Notes under the pieces: model-generated
What the model was told of the DNA's origin: nothing
The model's database searches: none
The model's input: the letters and a program-made list of their open reading frames with translations, nothing else
Part shown: positions 24,601-32,457 of the stretch, in pieces
Numbering within the stretch: the first letter of the stretch is position 1
Layout of the letters: each line of letters begins with the position of its first letter
NCBI RefSeq assembly: GCF_030816855.1
Contig: NZ_JAUSYK010000001.1
Coordinates: forward strand, 3,286,001-3,350,000
Reading direction: 5' to 3'
DNA from: Arthrobacter sp. B3I4
GTDB taxonomy: Bacteria; Actinomycetota; Actinomycetes; Actinomycetales; Micrococcaceae
DNA: 64,000 bases
Program-made: the position numbers and the translations under genes

Positions 24601-26022
24601 TTACATATGGACGTGAAGCCGCCGTGCTGCTTCGGAGATGGAGCCGCTCAGCGAGGGGTACACCGTAAAGGTGCTGGCGACGTCGTCGACATGCATTTTT
24701 TGCGTGACGGCGAGGGAAATCGGGAAAATCAGCTCGGATGCGTTCGGGCCCACAACGACCCCGCCTATGACCGTGCCGGAACCCTTGCGGGCGAAGATCT
24801 TAATGAAGCCGTCCCTGTGGTTGCGCATCTTGGCGCGGGCGTTGCTGCGCAGCGACAGCTTGATTACGTCGCCCTGGTACTTGCCGGAGTCAATTTCTGC
24901 CTCCGAGACGCCCACGTTCGCGATTTCGGGCGAGGTGAAGATGTTCGAGGCCACCTGGTGCAGCTTGAGTGGAGTAACACTGTCGCCCAGGAAGTGGGCG
25001 ATCGCGATGCGGCCCTGCATGGCAGCGACGGATGCCAGGGCCAGCACGCCGGTGCAGTCGCCGGCGGCGTAGATGTTCGGCGCGGTGGTGCGGGAGACGC
25101 CGTCGACCTTGATGTGGCCGCTCTCGGTCAGCGCGACGCCGGCCTCCTCAAGGCCGATCCCCGCGGTGTTCGGGATGGAGCCCACGGCCACCAGGCAGTG
25201 GCTGCCGTTCACCTTAGACCCGTCGGCGAGGGTGACGACGACGCCGTCATCCGTGCGCTCCACGGTTTCGGCCCGTGCCCGGGACAGCACCTTGACGCCA
25301 CGGCGCTCGAAGACGGCTTCCAGGACCTCCGCCGCGTCGGCGTCCGAGCCGGGCAGCACCCGGTCCCGGCTGGAGATCAGCGTGACCTTGGAACCCAGGC
25401 CGTTGTACGCGGAGGCGAATTCGGCGCCGGTGACGCCGGAACCCACGACGATCAGTTCCTCGGGAAGCTCGTCCAGGTTGTAGATCTGCGCCCAGTTCAG
25501 GATCCGCACCCCGTCGGGCCGGGCGGTGGGCAGCTCACGCGGGTGCGCGCCGACGGCGAGCAGCACGGCGTCTGCTTCGATGGTCTCGGTACCCTCTGCC
25601 GTGAGGACTTCGATGGTGTGGCTGTCCAGCATCTTGCCGGAGCCGATCAGGATGCGGACACCCTGGTTCTCAAGGCCCTTGCGGATGTCGGTGGACTGCT
25701 GCCGGGCCAGGCCCAGCAGCCGGTCGTTGATGTGCTTGAGGTCCGCGCGCATCGTTGGGCTGCAGTCGCCGCCGTCGAGGTCGAACTTCACGCCCAGTTC
25801 GCCGGCCTCGCCCACGCGGGTCATCAGGTCCGCCGTCGCGATCAGGGTCTTGGACGGTACGACGTCGGTCAGCACCGCGGATCCGCCGAGCCCCGCACGC
25901 TCAACAATGGTGACCTGCGCCCCCAGCGACGCGGCGACCATGGCGGCTTCGTAGCCACCGGGCCCTCCGCCGAGAATTGCGATCCGGGGTGCGCTGAAAT
26001 CGGGATGCGTAGTCACAATCAT
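24601..26022 (-). CDS. lpdA: NAD(P)H-quinone dehydrogenase of the LpdA type
   Basis: A 473-residue two-dinucleotide-binding flavoprotein with the lipoamide dehydrogenase fold. FAD binds at ILGGGPGGYEAA, and NAD(P) at VVGSGVTGAEFASAYNGLG. The CxxxxC redox pair is absent: the segment reads GGSAVLTDVVPSKTLIATAD. This is the mark of the mycobacterial LpdA (Rv3303c) group, which reduces quinones rather than lipoamide. The C-terminal dimer interface ends in SEAARRLHVHM. ATG 26022 was chosen because the family starts a few residues before the FAD motif; GTG 26016 is possible, and the frame runs open further upstream. It is divergent from the purine phosphorylase gene. Confidence 0.9.
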   Translation of the reverse strand: MIVTTHPDFSAPRIAILGGGPGGYEAAMVAASLGAQVTIVERAGLGGSAVLTDVVPSKTLIATADLMTRVGEAGELGVKFDLDGGDCSPTMRADLKHINDRLLGLARQQSTDIRKGLENQGVRILIGSGKMLDSHTIEVLTAEGTETIEADAVLLAVGAHPRELPTARPDGVRILNWAQIYNLDELPEELIVVGSGVTGAEFASAYNGLGSKVTLISSRDRVLPGSDADAAEVLEAVFERRGVKVLSRARAETVERTDDGVVVTLADGSKVNGSHCLVAVGSIPNTAGIGLEEAGVALTESGHIKVDGVSRTTAPNIYAAGDCTGVLALASVAAMQGRIAIAHFLGDSVTPLKLHQVASNIFTSPEIANVGVSEAEIDSGKYQGDVIKLSLRSNARAKMRNHRDGFIKIFARKGSGTVIGGVVVGPNASELIFPISLAVTQKMHVDDVASTFTVYPSLSGSISEAARRLHVHM

Positions 26023-26086
26023 CCATTGTCCATCATCCGGACCGGCGCCACCAATAAGGATGCTGGGCAGTGTGCTACGGGCACGG

Positions 26087-26092
26087 TAGCTT
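26087..26092 (+). promoter_or_regulatory. Leaderless -10 box TAGCTT
   Basis: TAGCTT precedes the GTG start at 26099 by six bases, with no ribosome binding site. Confidence 0.55.
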
Positions 26093-26098
26093 GTACCA

Positions 26099-26917
26099 GT
26101 GAGTAATACAGAATTCCTGAACACGGACCCCTTCGACGCCGCCCGCGCCGCCGCCGACTACATTGCCGAGGAGACCGGCGTGGACAGCCACGACGTGGCG
26201 CTGGTGCTCGGTTCGGGCTGGGCCGACGCCGCCGAGCTGATCGGCGAGACCACCGCCACGCTCTCCGCCGAGGAGGTCCCCGGCTTCTCCTCCCCCGCCG
26301 TCGTCGGCCACGTCGGCACCATCCGCTCCGTCCTGACCCGGGAGGGCAAACGCGCCCTGGTGCTGGGCGCCCGCACGCACTACTACGAGGGCAAAGGCGT
26401 CCGCGCGGTCGTGCACGGCGTGCGCACCGCCGCCGCAGCCGGCTGCAAGACGCTGGTGCTGACGAACGGCTGCGGCGGACTGAACGAGGCCTGGGCGCCG
26501 GGCACACCTGTGCTCATCAGCGACCACATCAACCTCACTGCCACTTCACCGCTTGAAGGCGCCACCTTCGTGGACCTCACCGACCTGTACTCGTCCCGGA
26601 TCCGCGGCCTGGCCCGCGAGGTGGACCCGAGCCTGGATGAAGGCGTCTACGCCCAGTTCACCGGCCCGCACTACGAAACCCCGGCGGAGGTGCAGTACGC
26701 CAAGCGCATCGGCGCCGACCTGGTGGGCATGTCCACTGCACTCGAGGCCATCGCCGGCCGCCATGCCGGCATGGAGGTCTTCGGCATCTCGCTTGTGACG
26801 AACCTCGCCGCGGGCATCAGCCCGGTACCGCTGAGCCACGCGGAGGTCCTCGAAGCCGGCCAGGAGGCGGGGCCGCGGATCTCCAAACTGCTCGCGGAGA
26901 TCATCGCCAAACTCTAG
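26099..26917 (+). CDS. punA: Purine nucleoside phosphorylase (trimeric, class NP-I)
   Basis: Phosphorolyses (deoxy)inosine or guanosine to the base and (deoxy)ribose 1-phosphate in salvage. At 272 residues it has the size of trimeric PNPs. The phosphate-binding Ser is in LVLGSGWADAA, His in ARTHYYEG, the purine-pocket Glu in TGPHYETPAEV, and the base-selecting Asn in ISLVTNLAAGIS; VGMSTALE is the phosphate loop end. GTG 26099 is the leaderless start. The phosphosugar mutase and deoC within 5 kb could process the pentose phosphates. The gene overlaps the convergent Rrf2 gene by the palindromic stop CTAG. Confidence 0.92.
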   Translation: MSNTEFLNTDPFDAARAAADYIAEETGVDSHDVALVLGSGWADAAELIGETTATLSAEEVPGFSSPAVVGHVGTIRSVLTREGKRALVLGARTHYYEGKGVRAVVHGVRTAAAAGCKTLVLTNGCGGLNEAWAPGTPVLISDHINLTATSPLEGATFVDLTDLYSSRIRGLAREVDPSLDEGVYAQFTGPHYETPAEVQYAKRIGADLVGMSTALEAIAGRHAGMEVFGISLVTNLAAGISPVPLSHAEVLEAGQEAGPRISKLLAEIIAKL

Positions 26918-27399
26918 GGCGGCCCGGCGGCCAGGTGCCGGACGGTTTTGTCCCGGTCCCCGGGAAACCGGCGCTCCATGGAGCCGGCGACACCGGCGAT
27001 CGTCTGCCGCGCCAGCGCCTGCCGCCAGGCCAGTTCAGCCTGCCGCATGGTCTGGGAGATCAGGCAGGTCCGGACAAAGTTCTCTTCCCGGTCCGCGTCG
27101 GGAACTACGCCGAGGATGCCTTCGCAGCGGAAGGCCGGCTCCGGTCCTTCCACGGCCAGGACGACGTCGAGCACCGTGATGCTTTCCGGCCGGCGCGCCA
27201 GGCGGAAGCCGCCGCGCGGGCCGGAGACCGAGGTGAGGATGCCGGCCCGGACCAGGGCCTGGAGTTGTTTGTTCAGGTAGGCAGCGGGCAGCTTGTAGAG
27301 CTCCGCCAGCCGGGCGCTGTTCACGGCCTCCCCCGGCGGCGTCCAGGACATGTTGACGCACGAGTGCACGGCCCATTCCACTCCCCGCCCCATCTTCAT
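26914..27399 (-). CDS. Rrf2 family transcriptional regulator
   Basis: A 161-residue winged-helix regulator of the Rrf2 family (IscR, NsrR, CymR relatives). The HTH is at about 27-70: NSARLAELYKLPAAYLNKQL, LVRAGILTSVSGPRGGFRLA. Only two cysteines lie in the region where IscR/NsrR hold a cluster (AFRCEGI and RTCLIS), plus one near the N-terminus, so cluster binding is uncertain. ATG 27399 is seven bases after a TAACGT -10 box (27407-27412, minus strand), consistent with a leaderless message. A REP-like repeat lies about 90 bases upstream. Confidence 0.87.
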   Translation of the reverse strand: MKMGRGVEWAVHSCVNMSWTPPGEAVNSARLAELYKLPAAYLNKQLQALVRAGILTSVSGPRGGFRLARRPESITVLDVVLAVEGPEPAFRCEGILGVVPDADREENFVRTCLISQTMRQAELAWRQALARQTIAGVAGSMERRFPGDRDKTVRHLAAGPP

Positions 27400-27488
27400 A
27401 TTCGAGACGTTACGTGTCCGGAAAATCGGGTGTCAACGACTCACGGCACCGTCGCCGGGGTCTTGAGCGGATCCTGCGGAAGCCCTGC

Positions 27489-27549
27489 GCCGAGTCGGCA
27501 CTTCGCGGCAGTGCCCGCCGGAAACATTGCCGCGAAGGGCGAACTCGGC
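27489..27549. repeat. REP-like palindromic element, copy 2 (degenerate)
   Basis: Outer arms GCCGAGT/ACTCGGC (27489-27495, 27543-27549) and inner arms CTTCGCGGCA/TGCCGCGAAG (27501-27510, 27528-27537). The right half, GGAAACATTGCCGCGAA, is identical in core to copy 1 at 6262-6324, while the left half has decayed. Confidence 0.72.
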
Positions 27550-27642
27550 GGCACCGCGAAGGGCCGGATGGAACGGAACCGTAACCCGGGCCTGCGCCTG
27601 TCGGGGCGCGCCGGGCTTGCCGTTGACGCTAGTTTGGTACCC

Positions 27643-29406
27643 ATGACGTCTTCCGATGCCGCACTGGACCACCTGTTAACCGACGCCCGCACCTGGGCGG
27701 CGCAGGACCCGGATCCCGCCACCGCCGCCGCCCTCACCGAGCTGATCCGCCTCTCCGAGGACGGCTCGGCGGCTGCAGGGCAGGAACTCGCCGACAGCTT
27801 CAGCGGCACGCTCCAGTTCGGCACCGCGGGGCTGCGGGCAGCACTCGGCCCGGGGCCGAACCGGATGAACCGGGTGGTGGTGCGCCGCGCGGCCGCCGGC
27901 CTCGCCGCGTTCCTCACCGGGACCGTCGCGCAGGCCGCGCCGGGGACGCGGCCGCGCGCCGTCGTCGGCTACGACGCCCGCTACAACTCGGACATCTTCG
28001 CGGAAGAAACCGCCGCGATCTTCACCGCCGCCGGCATCGAGACCTACCTGATGCCCTCCGCGCTGCCCACCCCGCTGCTCGCCTACGCGGTCCGTGCCCT
28101 GGAGTGCGACGGCGGAGTCATGGTGACGGCGAGCCACAATCCGCCGCAGGACAACGGCTACAAGGTCTACCTGGGCCGCCACGCCGTGGAGGAAAACGGA
28201 CGGGGCGCCCAGATCGTGGCCCCGTACGACGCGCTGATCGCCGCCGAGATCGAAGCCGTCGGCGCTCTGGACTCGATCGCTTTGGCCGATGCCGGCTGGA
28301 CCGTGCTGGAGCCCTCGATCGCCACCGACTATGAGACCGCCGTCGCCGCGCTTGCCCTGCCGGAGCACTTCCCGGCCCGGGACCTCAAGATTGTCCTGAC
28401 CCCGATGCACGGCGTGGGCGGTCAGACAGCGGTCGCCGTGCTCAAGGCCGCCGGTTTCGACGACGTCGCCCTGGTGACCGAGCAGGCCGAACCGGACCCC
28501 GACTTCCCCACCGTGAACTTCCCCAACCCGGAGGAACCCGGTGCCCTGAACCTCGCGCTGGAAACCGCCGCCCGGCTGGACGCCGACATCGTGATCGCCA
28601 ACGACCCCGACGCCGACCGCGCGGCGGTTGCCGCCAAGGACCCCGACACCGGCGCCTGGCGGATGCTGCGCGGCGATGAGGTCGGCGCACTGCTGGGCGC
28701 GCACGTCGTGGCCCGGCTCGCGGCGGCCGGCGTCTTCGACGGCCCGGTCGGGGCGGGCGTCTCCCCGGGCGTCTTCGCCAACTCGATCGTCTCCTCCCGG
28801 CTGCTGTCCCGGATCGCCACGGCCGCGGGCTACGGCCACGAGGAGACCCTGACCGGGTTCAAGTGGATCGCCAGGGTCCCGGGCCTGCTGTACGGGTACG
28901 AGGAAGCCCTGGGCTACTGCGTCGCGCCGTCGCTGGTGCGCGACAAGGACGGCATCTCCGCCGCCGTACTGATCGCCGAACTCGCCGCGGCAGCGAAGGC
29001 CGCCGGCAAGACGGTCTTCGACACCTTGGACGAGCTCTACCTGATGCACGGTCTGCACGCCAGCGACCAGCTCAGCATCCGCGTCGCGGACCTCGGGCTG
29101 CTGGACGCCATGATGAACCGGCTGCGGGTCAACCCGCCGGAGTCCTTCGGTGGCTCCGCCGTCGAAACCGCCGCAGACCTCGCCGAGGGCAGCGAGCAGC
29201 TCCCGCCCACCGACGGCCTGCTCTACCTGACCAGGGACCGCAGCCGCGTCATCATCCGCCCCAGCGGCACCGAACCGAAACTCAAGTGCTACCTCGAGGT
29301 GATTCGCGACGTGGAATCCGCCGCCGAACTGCCTCAGGCCCGGCTTGAGGCGCGGACGGCCCTGGACGCCGTGTTGGCCGACGTGCGCGAGGCGCTGGGG
29401 CTCTAA
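27643..29406 (+). CDS. Phosphoglucomutase/phosphomannomutase (phospho-sugar mutase)
   Basis: A 587-residue alpha-D-phosphohexomutase. The phosphoserine is Ser164 in MVTASHNPPQDNGYKVYLG, the Mg loop is IANDPDADRAAVA, the sugar loop is LRGDEVGALLG, and the phosphate-binding loop is IRPSGTEPKLKCYLE near the C-terminus. Family members of this size (PgmA/PMM-type, phosphopentomutase-like) convert glucose, mannose or ribose phosphates; ribose or deoxyribose 1-phosphate from the neighbouring phosphorylase is a possible substrate. ATG 27643 was chosen: a TAGTTT box (27630-27635) is seven bases upstream, and the family N-terminus fits. The frame stays open further upstream but passes through the REP repeat. 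Confidence 0.9.
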   Translation: MTSSDAALDHLLTDARTWAAQDPDPATAAALTELIRLSEDGSAAAGQELADSFSGTLQFGTAGLRAALGPGPNRMNRVVVRRAAAGLAAFLTGTVAQAAPGTRPRAVVGYDARYNSDIFAEETAAIFTAAGIETYLMPSALPTPLLAYAVRALECDGGVMVTASHNPPQDNGYKVYLGRHAVEENGRGAQIVAPYDALIAAEIEAVGALDSIALADAGWTVLEPSIATDYETAVAALALPEHFPARDLKIVLTPMHGVGGQTAVAVLKAAGFDDVALVTEQAEPDPDFPTVNFPNPEEPGALNLALETAARLDADIVIANDPDADRAAVAAKDPDTGAWRMLRGDEVGALLGAHVVARLAAAGVFDGPVGAGVSPGVFANSIVSSRLLSRIATAAGYGHEETLTGFKWIARVPGLLYGYEEALGYCVAPSLVRDKDGISAAVLIAELAAAAKAAGKTVFDTLDELYLMHGLHASDQLSIRVADLGLLDAMMNRLRVNPPESFGGSAVETAADLAEGSEQLPPTDGLLYLTRDRSRVIIRPSGTEPKLKCYLEVIRDVESAAELPQARLEARTALDAVLADVREALGL

Positions 29407-29411
29407 GACTG

Positions 29412-29425
29412 TTACCGGCCGGTAA
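29412..29425. promoter_or_regulatory. Perfect palindrome TTACCGGCCGGTAA
   Basis: It sits six bases after the mutase stop codon and 128 bases upstream of the flavoprotein ATG. Thirteen of 14 bases match the operator-like core at 1582-1595 before the SDR gene. It is short for a terminator and has only AAAA after it; an operator is more likely. Confidence 0.5.
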
Positions 29426-29552
29426 AAACTGGCGAACAGCGCGGAAAAATACTGCAACACCCCGGAAACCTGCGCGAAAAAACGTCCTCCTACGCTGGGG
29501 AGCATCAGCAACAGGGCCACATCCACCGGCCCACCAGCGAAAGGGCCACGAC

Positions 29553-30413
29553 ATGTCCCAGACCGAAACGTCCGCAGCCACGAACCACTCCCGGCCGCGG
29601 ATCGTCATTGCCGGTGCCGGACCGGCCGCACAGGCACTGGTCCGCCAGCTCACCCGCACGCCGTTTGCCGGCGTCGTCACGCTGCTCAGCAACCGTGACG
29701 ACGCCCCGGCGGAACTCCTGGACCTCGCCGCGCTGGCCGGGGTCTCGGTCCGCTTCGGGCAGCCCGCCAGCTTCATCGATGCCGCCGAACGCCGGGTCAC
29801 CACAGCCGACGGGCTTGAGTTCAGCTTCGACCAGTTGGTGATCGCCACGGGGTCGGCACCGGCCCTGCCACCGATCGAGGGCGCGGGCCGCTGCCTGAGC
29901 TACGCCACGGTCGACGACGCCGCGCGGCTTGGCGACGCTGTCAGGGACGCCACCCGGGTCCTTGGCCGCAGGCCGCTGGGCATTCTGGTGGGCACCGGCA
30001 CAGCCGCGGGGCAGGCGGAGGCCGTGCTCCGGGCCCGTGGCCTGCGTCCGGTCCGCACCACGCTGAGACCCTCCGCCGTCGTCCCCGCCCTGGCCGGCTC
30101 CGCGTTACCGGCGGCCGGCGTCGTCTTCGAGGACGGTTCGAGGATGAACGGCGATCTTGTGATCCTTGCCGAGGAGCGGATTTCGCGTGACACCCTCGCC
30201 CGCACCGCCGGGCTGCCCACCGCGCTGCACGGCGGCATCCTGGTGGGGCCGGGCTACCGCACTCCGGTGCCCGGCATCTGGGCCATCGGTGACGCCGCCG
30301 CGCTCGACGGCGTCCGGCTGGGACTGCTGGTGGCGGCCGGTTCCGCCGCCGAGGTCTGCGCCGGGCAGCTGCTGCAGGCCTCGCTGTCCGCACCCCTCGG
30401 ACAGGCGGCGTAG
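29553..30413 (+). CDS. Small FAD/NAD(P)-binding oxidoreductase-like protein
   Basis: A 286-residue member of the pyridine nucleotide-disulfide oxidoreductase superfamily, close in layout to the N-terminal half of NirB or ferredoxin reductases. FAD motifs are RIVIAGAGPAAQALVRQL, LVIATGSAPALP and GIWAIGDAAAL. The second Rossmann segment, PLGILVGTGTAAGQAEAVLR, is present but lacks the usual third Gly and acidic switch. The C-terminal dimerisation domain is missing; complete relatives are about 400 residues. It may need a partner or be a flavin sensor rather than an enzyme. ATG 29553 follows GAAAGGGCCACGAC. The palindrome at 29412 may control it. Confidence 0.78.
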   Translation: MSQTETSAATNHSRPRIVIAGAGPAAQALVRQLTRTPFAGVVTLLSNRDDAPAELLDLAALAGVSVRFGQPASFIDAAERRVTTADGLEFSFDQLVIATGSAPALPPIEGAGRCLSYATVDDAARLGDAVRDATRVLGRRPLGILVGTGTAAGQAEAVLRARGLRPVRTTLRPSAVVPALAGSALPAAGVVFEDGSRMNGDLVILAEERISRDTLARTAGLPTALHGGILVGPGYRTPVPGIWAIGDAAALDGVRLGLLVAAGSAAEVCAGQLLQASLSAPLGQAA

Positions 30414-30527
30414 CTCCCCGAGCCGCTGGGCCTGTTGTGGCAAGATGGTGCACTGACGAATCACGGCGCACGTCGTGTCAGCAGGCCGGGCCGGCCGAAA
30501 ACCTGGCCCGCTAGGAAAGGGACCACC

Positions 30528-31262
30528 ATGAGCAACGACGCCTCCACGGCTGGCACGGCCACCGGCTCCGCCAGCCCGGACCAGGGCGGCGCGGGCAGCA
30601 TGGCCGCGTTCATCGACCACACCCTGCTCAAGCCGGAGGCCAGCGAGGCGGACATCCTAAAGGTGTGCGCCGAGGCGGTCGAGTACCAGTTCAAGTCCGT
30701 CTGCGTGAACCCTGTCTGGGTCAAGACCGTGAAGACCGCCCTCCGGGGTTCAGGAGTGCTGACCTGTTCGGTGATCGGTTTCCCGCTGGGCGCCACCCCC
30801 ACTGACGTGAAGGTGTTCGAGGCCCGCGGGGCGGTGCTGGATGGTGCGGACGAGATCGACATGGTCATCAACATCGCCGCGGCCCGCGCCCAGGACAAGG
30901 GCGCCCTGATCGATGACATCAGTGCCGTGGCGGAGACCGTCCACGCCGGCGAGGCCATCCTGAAGGTCATCATCGAGACCGCGCTGCTCGACGACGCGCA
31001 GAAAGTCCTGGCCTGCGAAGCCGCCGTCGAGGCCGGAGCCGACTACGTGAAGACCTCCACCGGCTTCAACGGCGGCGGCGCCACGGTCGAGGACGTCACC
31101 CTGATGCGACGCACGGTGGGCCCCCGGCTCGGCGTCAAGGCCTCCGGCGGCGTGCGTTCCCTCGCCGACGCGCAGGCTATGATTGCTGCAGGTGCAACAC
31201 GTATTGGCGCCAGCTCCGGAATTGCGATCGTCAAAGGCGAACAGGGTTCGTCCGCGTACTGA
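30528..31262 (+). CDS. deoC: Deoxyribose-phosphate aldolase
   Basis: Cleaves 2-deoxyribose 5-phosphate to acetaldehyde and glyceraldehyde 3-phosphate. At 244 residues it has the family size plus a disordered N-terminus of about 22 residues. Motifs are [30 protein letters not shown], the Schiff-base Lys175 in [15 protein letters not shown], and [13 protein letters not shown] with the second essential Lys. ATG 30528 has the site AGGAAAGGG. It completes a nucleoside catabolic set with the phosphorylase at 26099 and perhaps the mutase at 27643. A small membrane protein follows 66 bases later in the same direction. Confidence 0.95.
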   Translation: MSNDASTAGTATGSASPDQGGAGSMAAFIDHTLLKPEASEADILKVCAEAVEYQFKSVCVNPVWVKTVKTALRGSGVLTCSVIGFPLGATPTDVKVFEARGAVLDGADEIDMVINIAAARAQDKGALIDDISAVAETVHAGEAILKVIIETALLDDAQKVLACEAAVEAGADYVKTSTGFNGGGATVEDVTLMRRTVGPRLGVKASGGVRSLADAQAMIAAGATRIGASSGIAIVKGEQGSSAY

Positions 31263-31328
31263 TCCCGGTTCCGGCCACAGCCGCTGCCGCCACAGTTTTT
31301 ACAGCCCCGCGGGGCCGAGGAGGAACGA

Positions 31329-31562
31329 ATGTCCAGCAACATCACCAAGACCGCCAGGACCCCGAGGTCCGAAAACCATCTGGGATCCAGCGTCGTGCTG
31401 TTTGTCCTGATGATGGCCCTGTTCTTCGGCTCCCTGTACTCGCTGTCGTTCCTCACCCTGGGCAACCCCTGGCCGATGGCCGTCTGCCTGATCCTGTTCG
31501 CCCTGGCGTTCTGGATTCCGCAGACCATCACCGGCCGCTCGGATTCCGCCGGCGAAAGCTAA
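31329..31562 (+). CDS. Small hypothetical two-helix membrane protein
   Basis: A 77-residue protein with two membrane helices (about 21-40 and 48-66). The turn between them, TLGNPWP, is Gly/Pro rich, and the C-terminus is polar. The start is secure: GAGGAGG lies five bases before ATG 31329. It is probably co-transcribed with deoC and ends at a strong terminator. The family is common in Arthrobacter-like genomes as far as I recall, without a known function. Confidence 0.78.
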   Translation: MSSNITKTARTPRSENHLGSSVVLFVLMMALFFGSLYSLSFLTLGNPWPMAVCLILFALAFWIPQTITGRSDSAGES

Positions 31563-31572
31563 AGCACCCCAC

Positions 31573-31606
31573 CTGAAGCCCCGGTTTTCCGGGGCTTCAG
31601 TCGTTT
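31573..31606 (+). terminator. Rho-independent terminator of the deoC unit
   Basis: A perfect 12-bp stem CTGAAGCCCCGG/CCGGGGCTTCAG (31573-31584, 31589-31600), TTTT loop, followed by TCGTTT. Confidence 0.88.
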
Positions 31607-31627
31607 AACCGGCCCTAGCCTCCGGAG

Positions 31628-32455
31628 CTAGACGCCGACGCCGAGCAGGCGCCTGGCCAGCGCGGTCCCGAACGCGACGGCGGCCGGGAAGTGCCCCTTG
31701 GCCACACCGAGAGCGGCGGAAAACATGCCGACCATGGCGTAGGCGCTGACCGGAATCAGCACCAGCCATTCCCGCCGCGAACCGGCCCGGCCCAGCAGCG
31801 GGATCGAAAACGCCCCGTTCGCTTTCCAGATGTCCCTAATCAGCGGCAGCTTCCGCAGGAACTTCGGCGGCTTCGCCACGAGCGGCCACAGCAGCGGCAC
31901 TCCCCCGGTGGTGATCATGTCGCCGACGATATGCACCAGGACGCCGGTGAGCATGGACACCGGCAGCCAGGACCACTGGTGCGGCGCGAACCAGGTCACG
32001 AGCCCGGCCATGGCCAGGGCGAAGATCCAGTTGCTGATCCAGCCGTACTTGGGAAACAGCTTCAGCGCCTTGGCGGCAATGTTGATCATGAACATACACA
32101 GCAACCCGGCGCCCACCGACAGCAGGCCCCAGTCTGTCTGCAGCTGGATGCGGCCGGCCAGTGCTGCGAGCAGCACGAAGAACGCCGCGCCGAGCACCGA
32201 ATGGGTGCCCTGGCGGTGGCCGCCGGAGGCATTTTCAATCCCCACGGCGATCAGGTTCGACAGCGGCGGCAGGGCGTGCGCCACGGTGGACGAACGGTGG
32301 TCCCAGTCGCAGACCAGCGCCGTGCCCGCGGTTGCCATCCCGCCGATCACGATTCCGGTGGCATCCAGCGGGTACCAGCCCAAGGTGTAGGGCCCGGTCG
32401 AGGCAACAGCCACCCACGCCGCGGCCCCGGACGCGGCGTGGTGTCCTCCCATCAC
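31628..32455 (-). CDS. Metal-dependent membrane hydrolase, YdjM/DUF457 family
   Basis: A 275-residue integral membrane protein with about six helices. Family landmarks are the opening GGHHAASGAAAWVA, the loop CDWDHRSSTVAHALPP, GHRQGTHSVLGAA and HIVGDMITTGGVPLLWP; the His and Asp residues would bind metal near the membrane face. Relatives (E. coli YdjM) are LexA-regulated inner-membrane hydrolases of unknown substrate. The start lies two bases after the mfd stop (GTG 32455, or ATG 32452), so translation is coupled to mfd. The link to a DNA repair gene fits the SOS connection of the family. Confidence 0.85.
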   Translation of the reverse strand: MMGGHHAASGAAAWVAVASTGPYTLGWYPLDATGIVIGGMATAGTALVCDWDHRSSTVAHALPPLSNLIAVGIENASGGHRQGTHSVLGAAFFVLLAALAGRIQLQTDWGLLSVGAGLLCMFMINIAAKALKLFPKYGWISNWIFALAMAGLVTWFAPHQWSWLPVSMLTGVLVHIVGDMITTGGVPLLWPLVAKPPKFLRKLPLIRDIWKANGAFSIPLLGRAGSRREWLVLIPVSAYAMVGMFSAALGVAKGHFPAAVAFGTALARRLLGVGV

Positions 32456-32457
32456 GG

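Noticed and set aside
26023-26124. Upstream extension of lpdA by 34 codons
   Set aside because: The extension overlaps the promoter and start of the purine phosphorylase gene and adds residues outside the family.
26935-27642. Upstream extension of the phosphosugar mutase frame by over 200 codons
   Set aside because: It runs antisense through the Rrf2 gene and the REP-like repeat; the family start and a -10 box are at 27630-27643.
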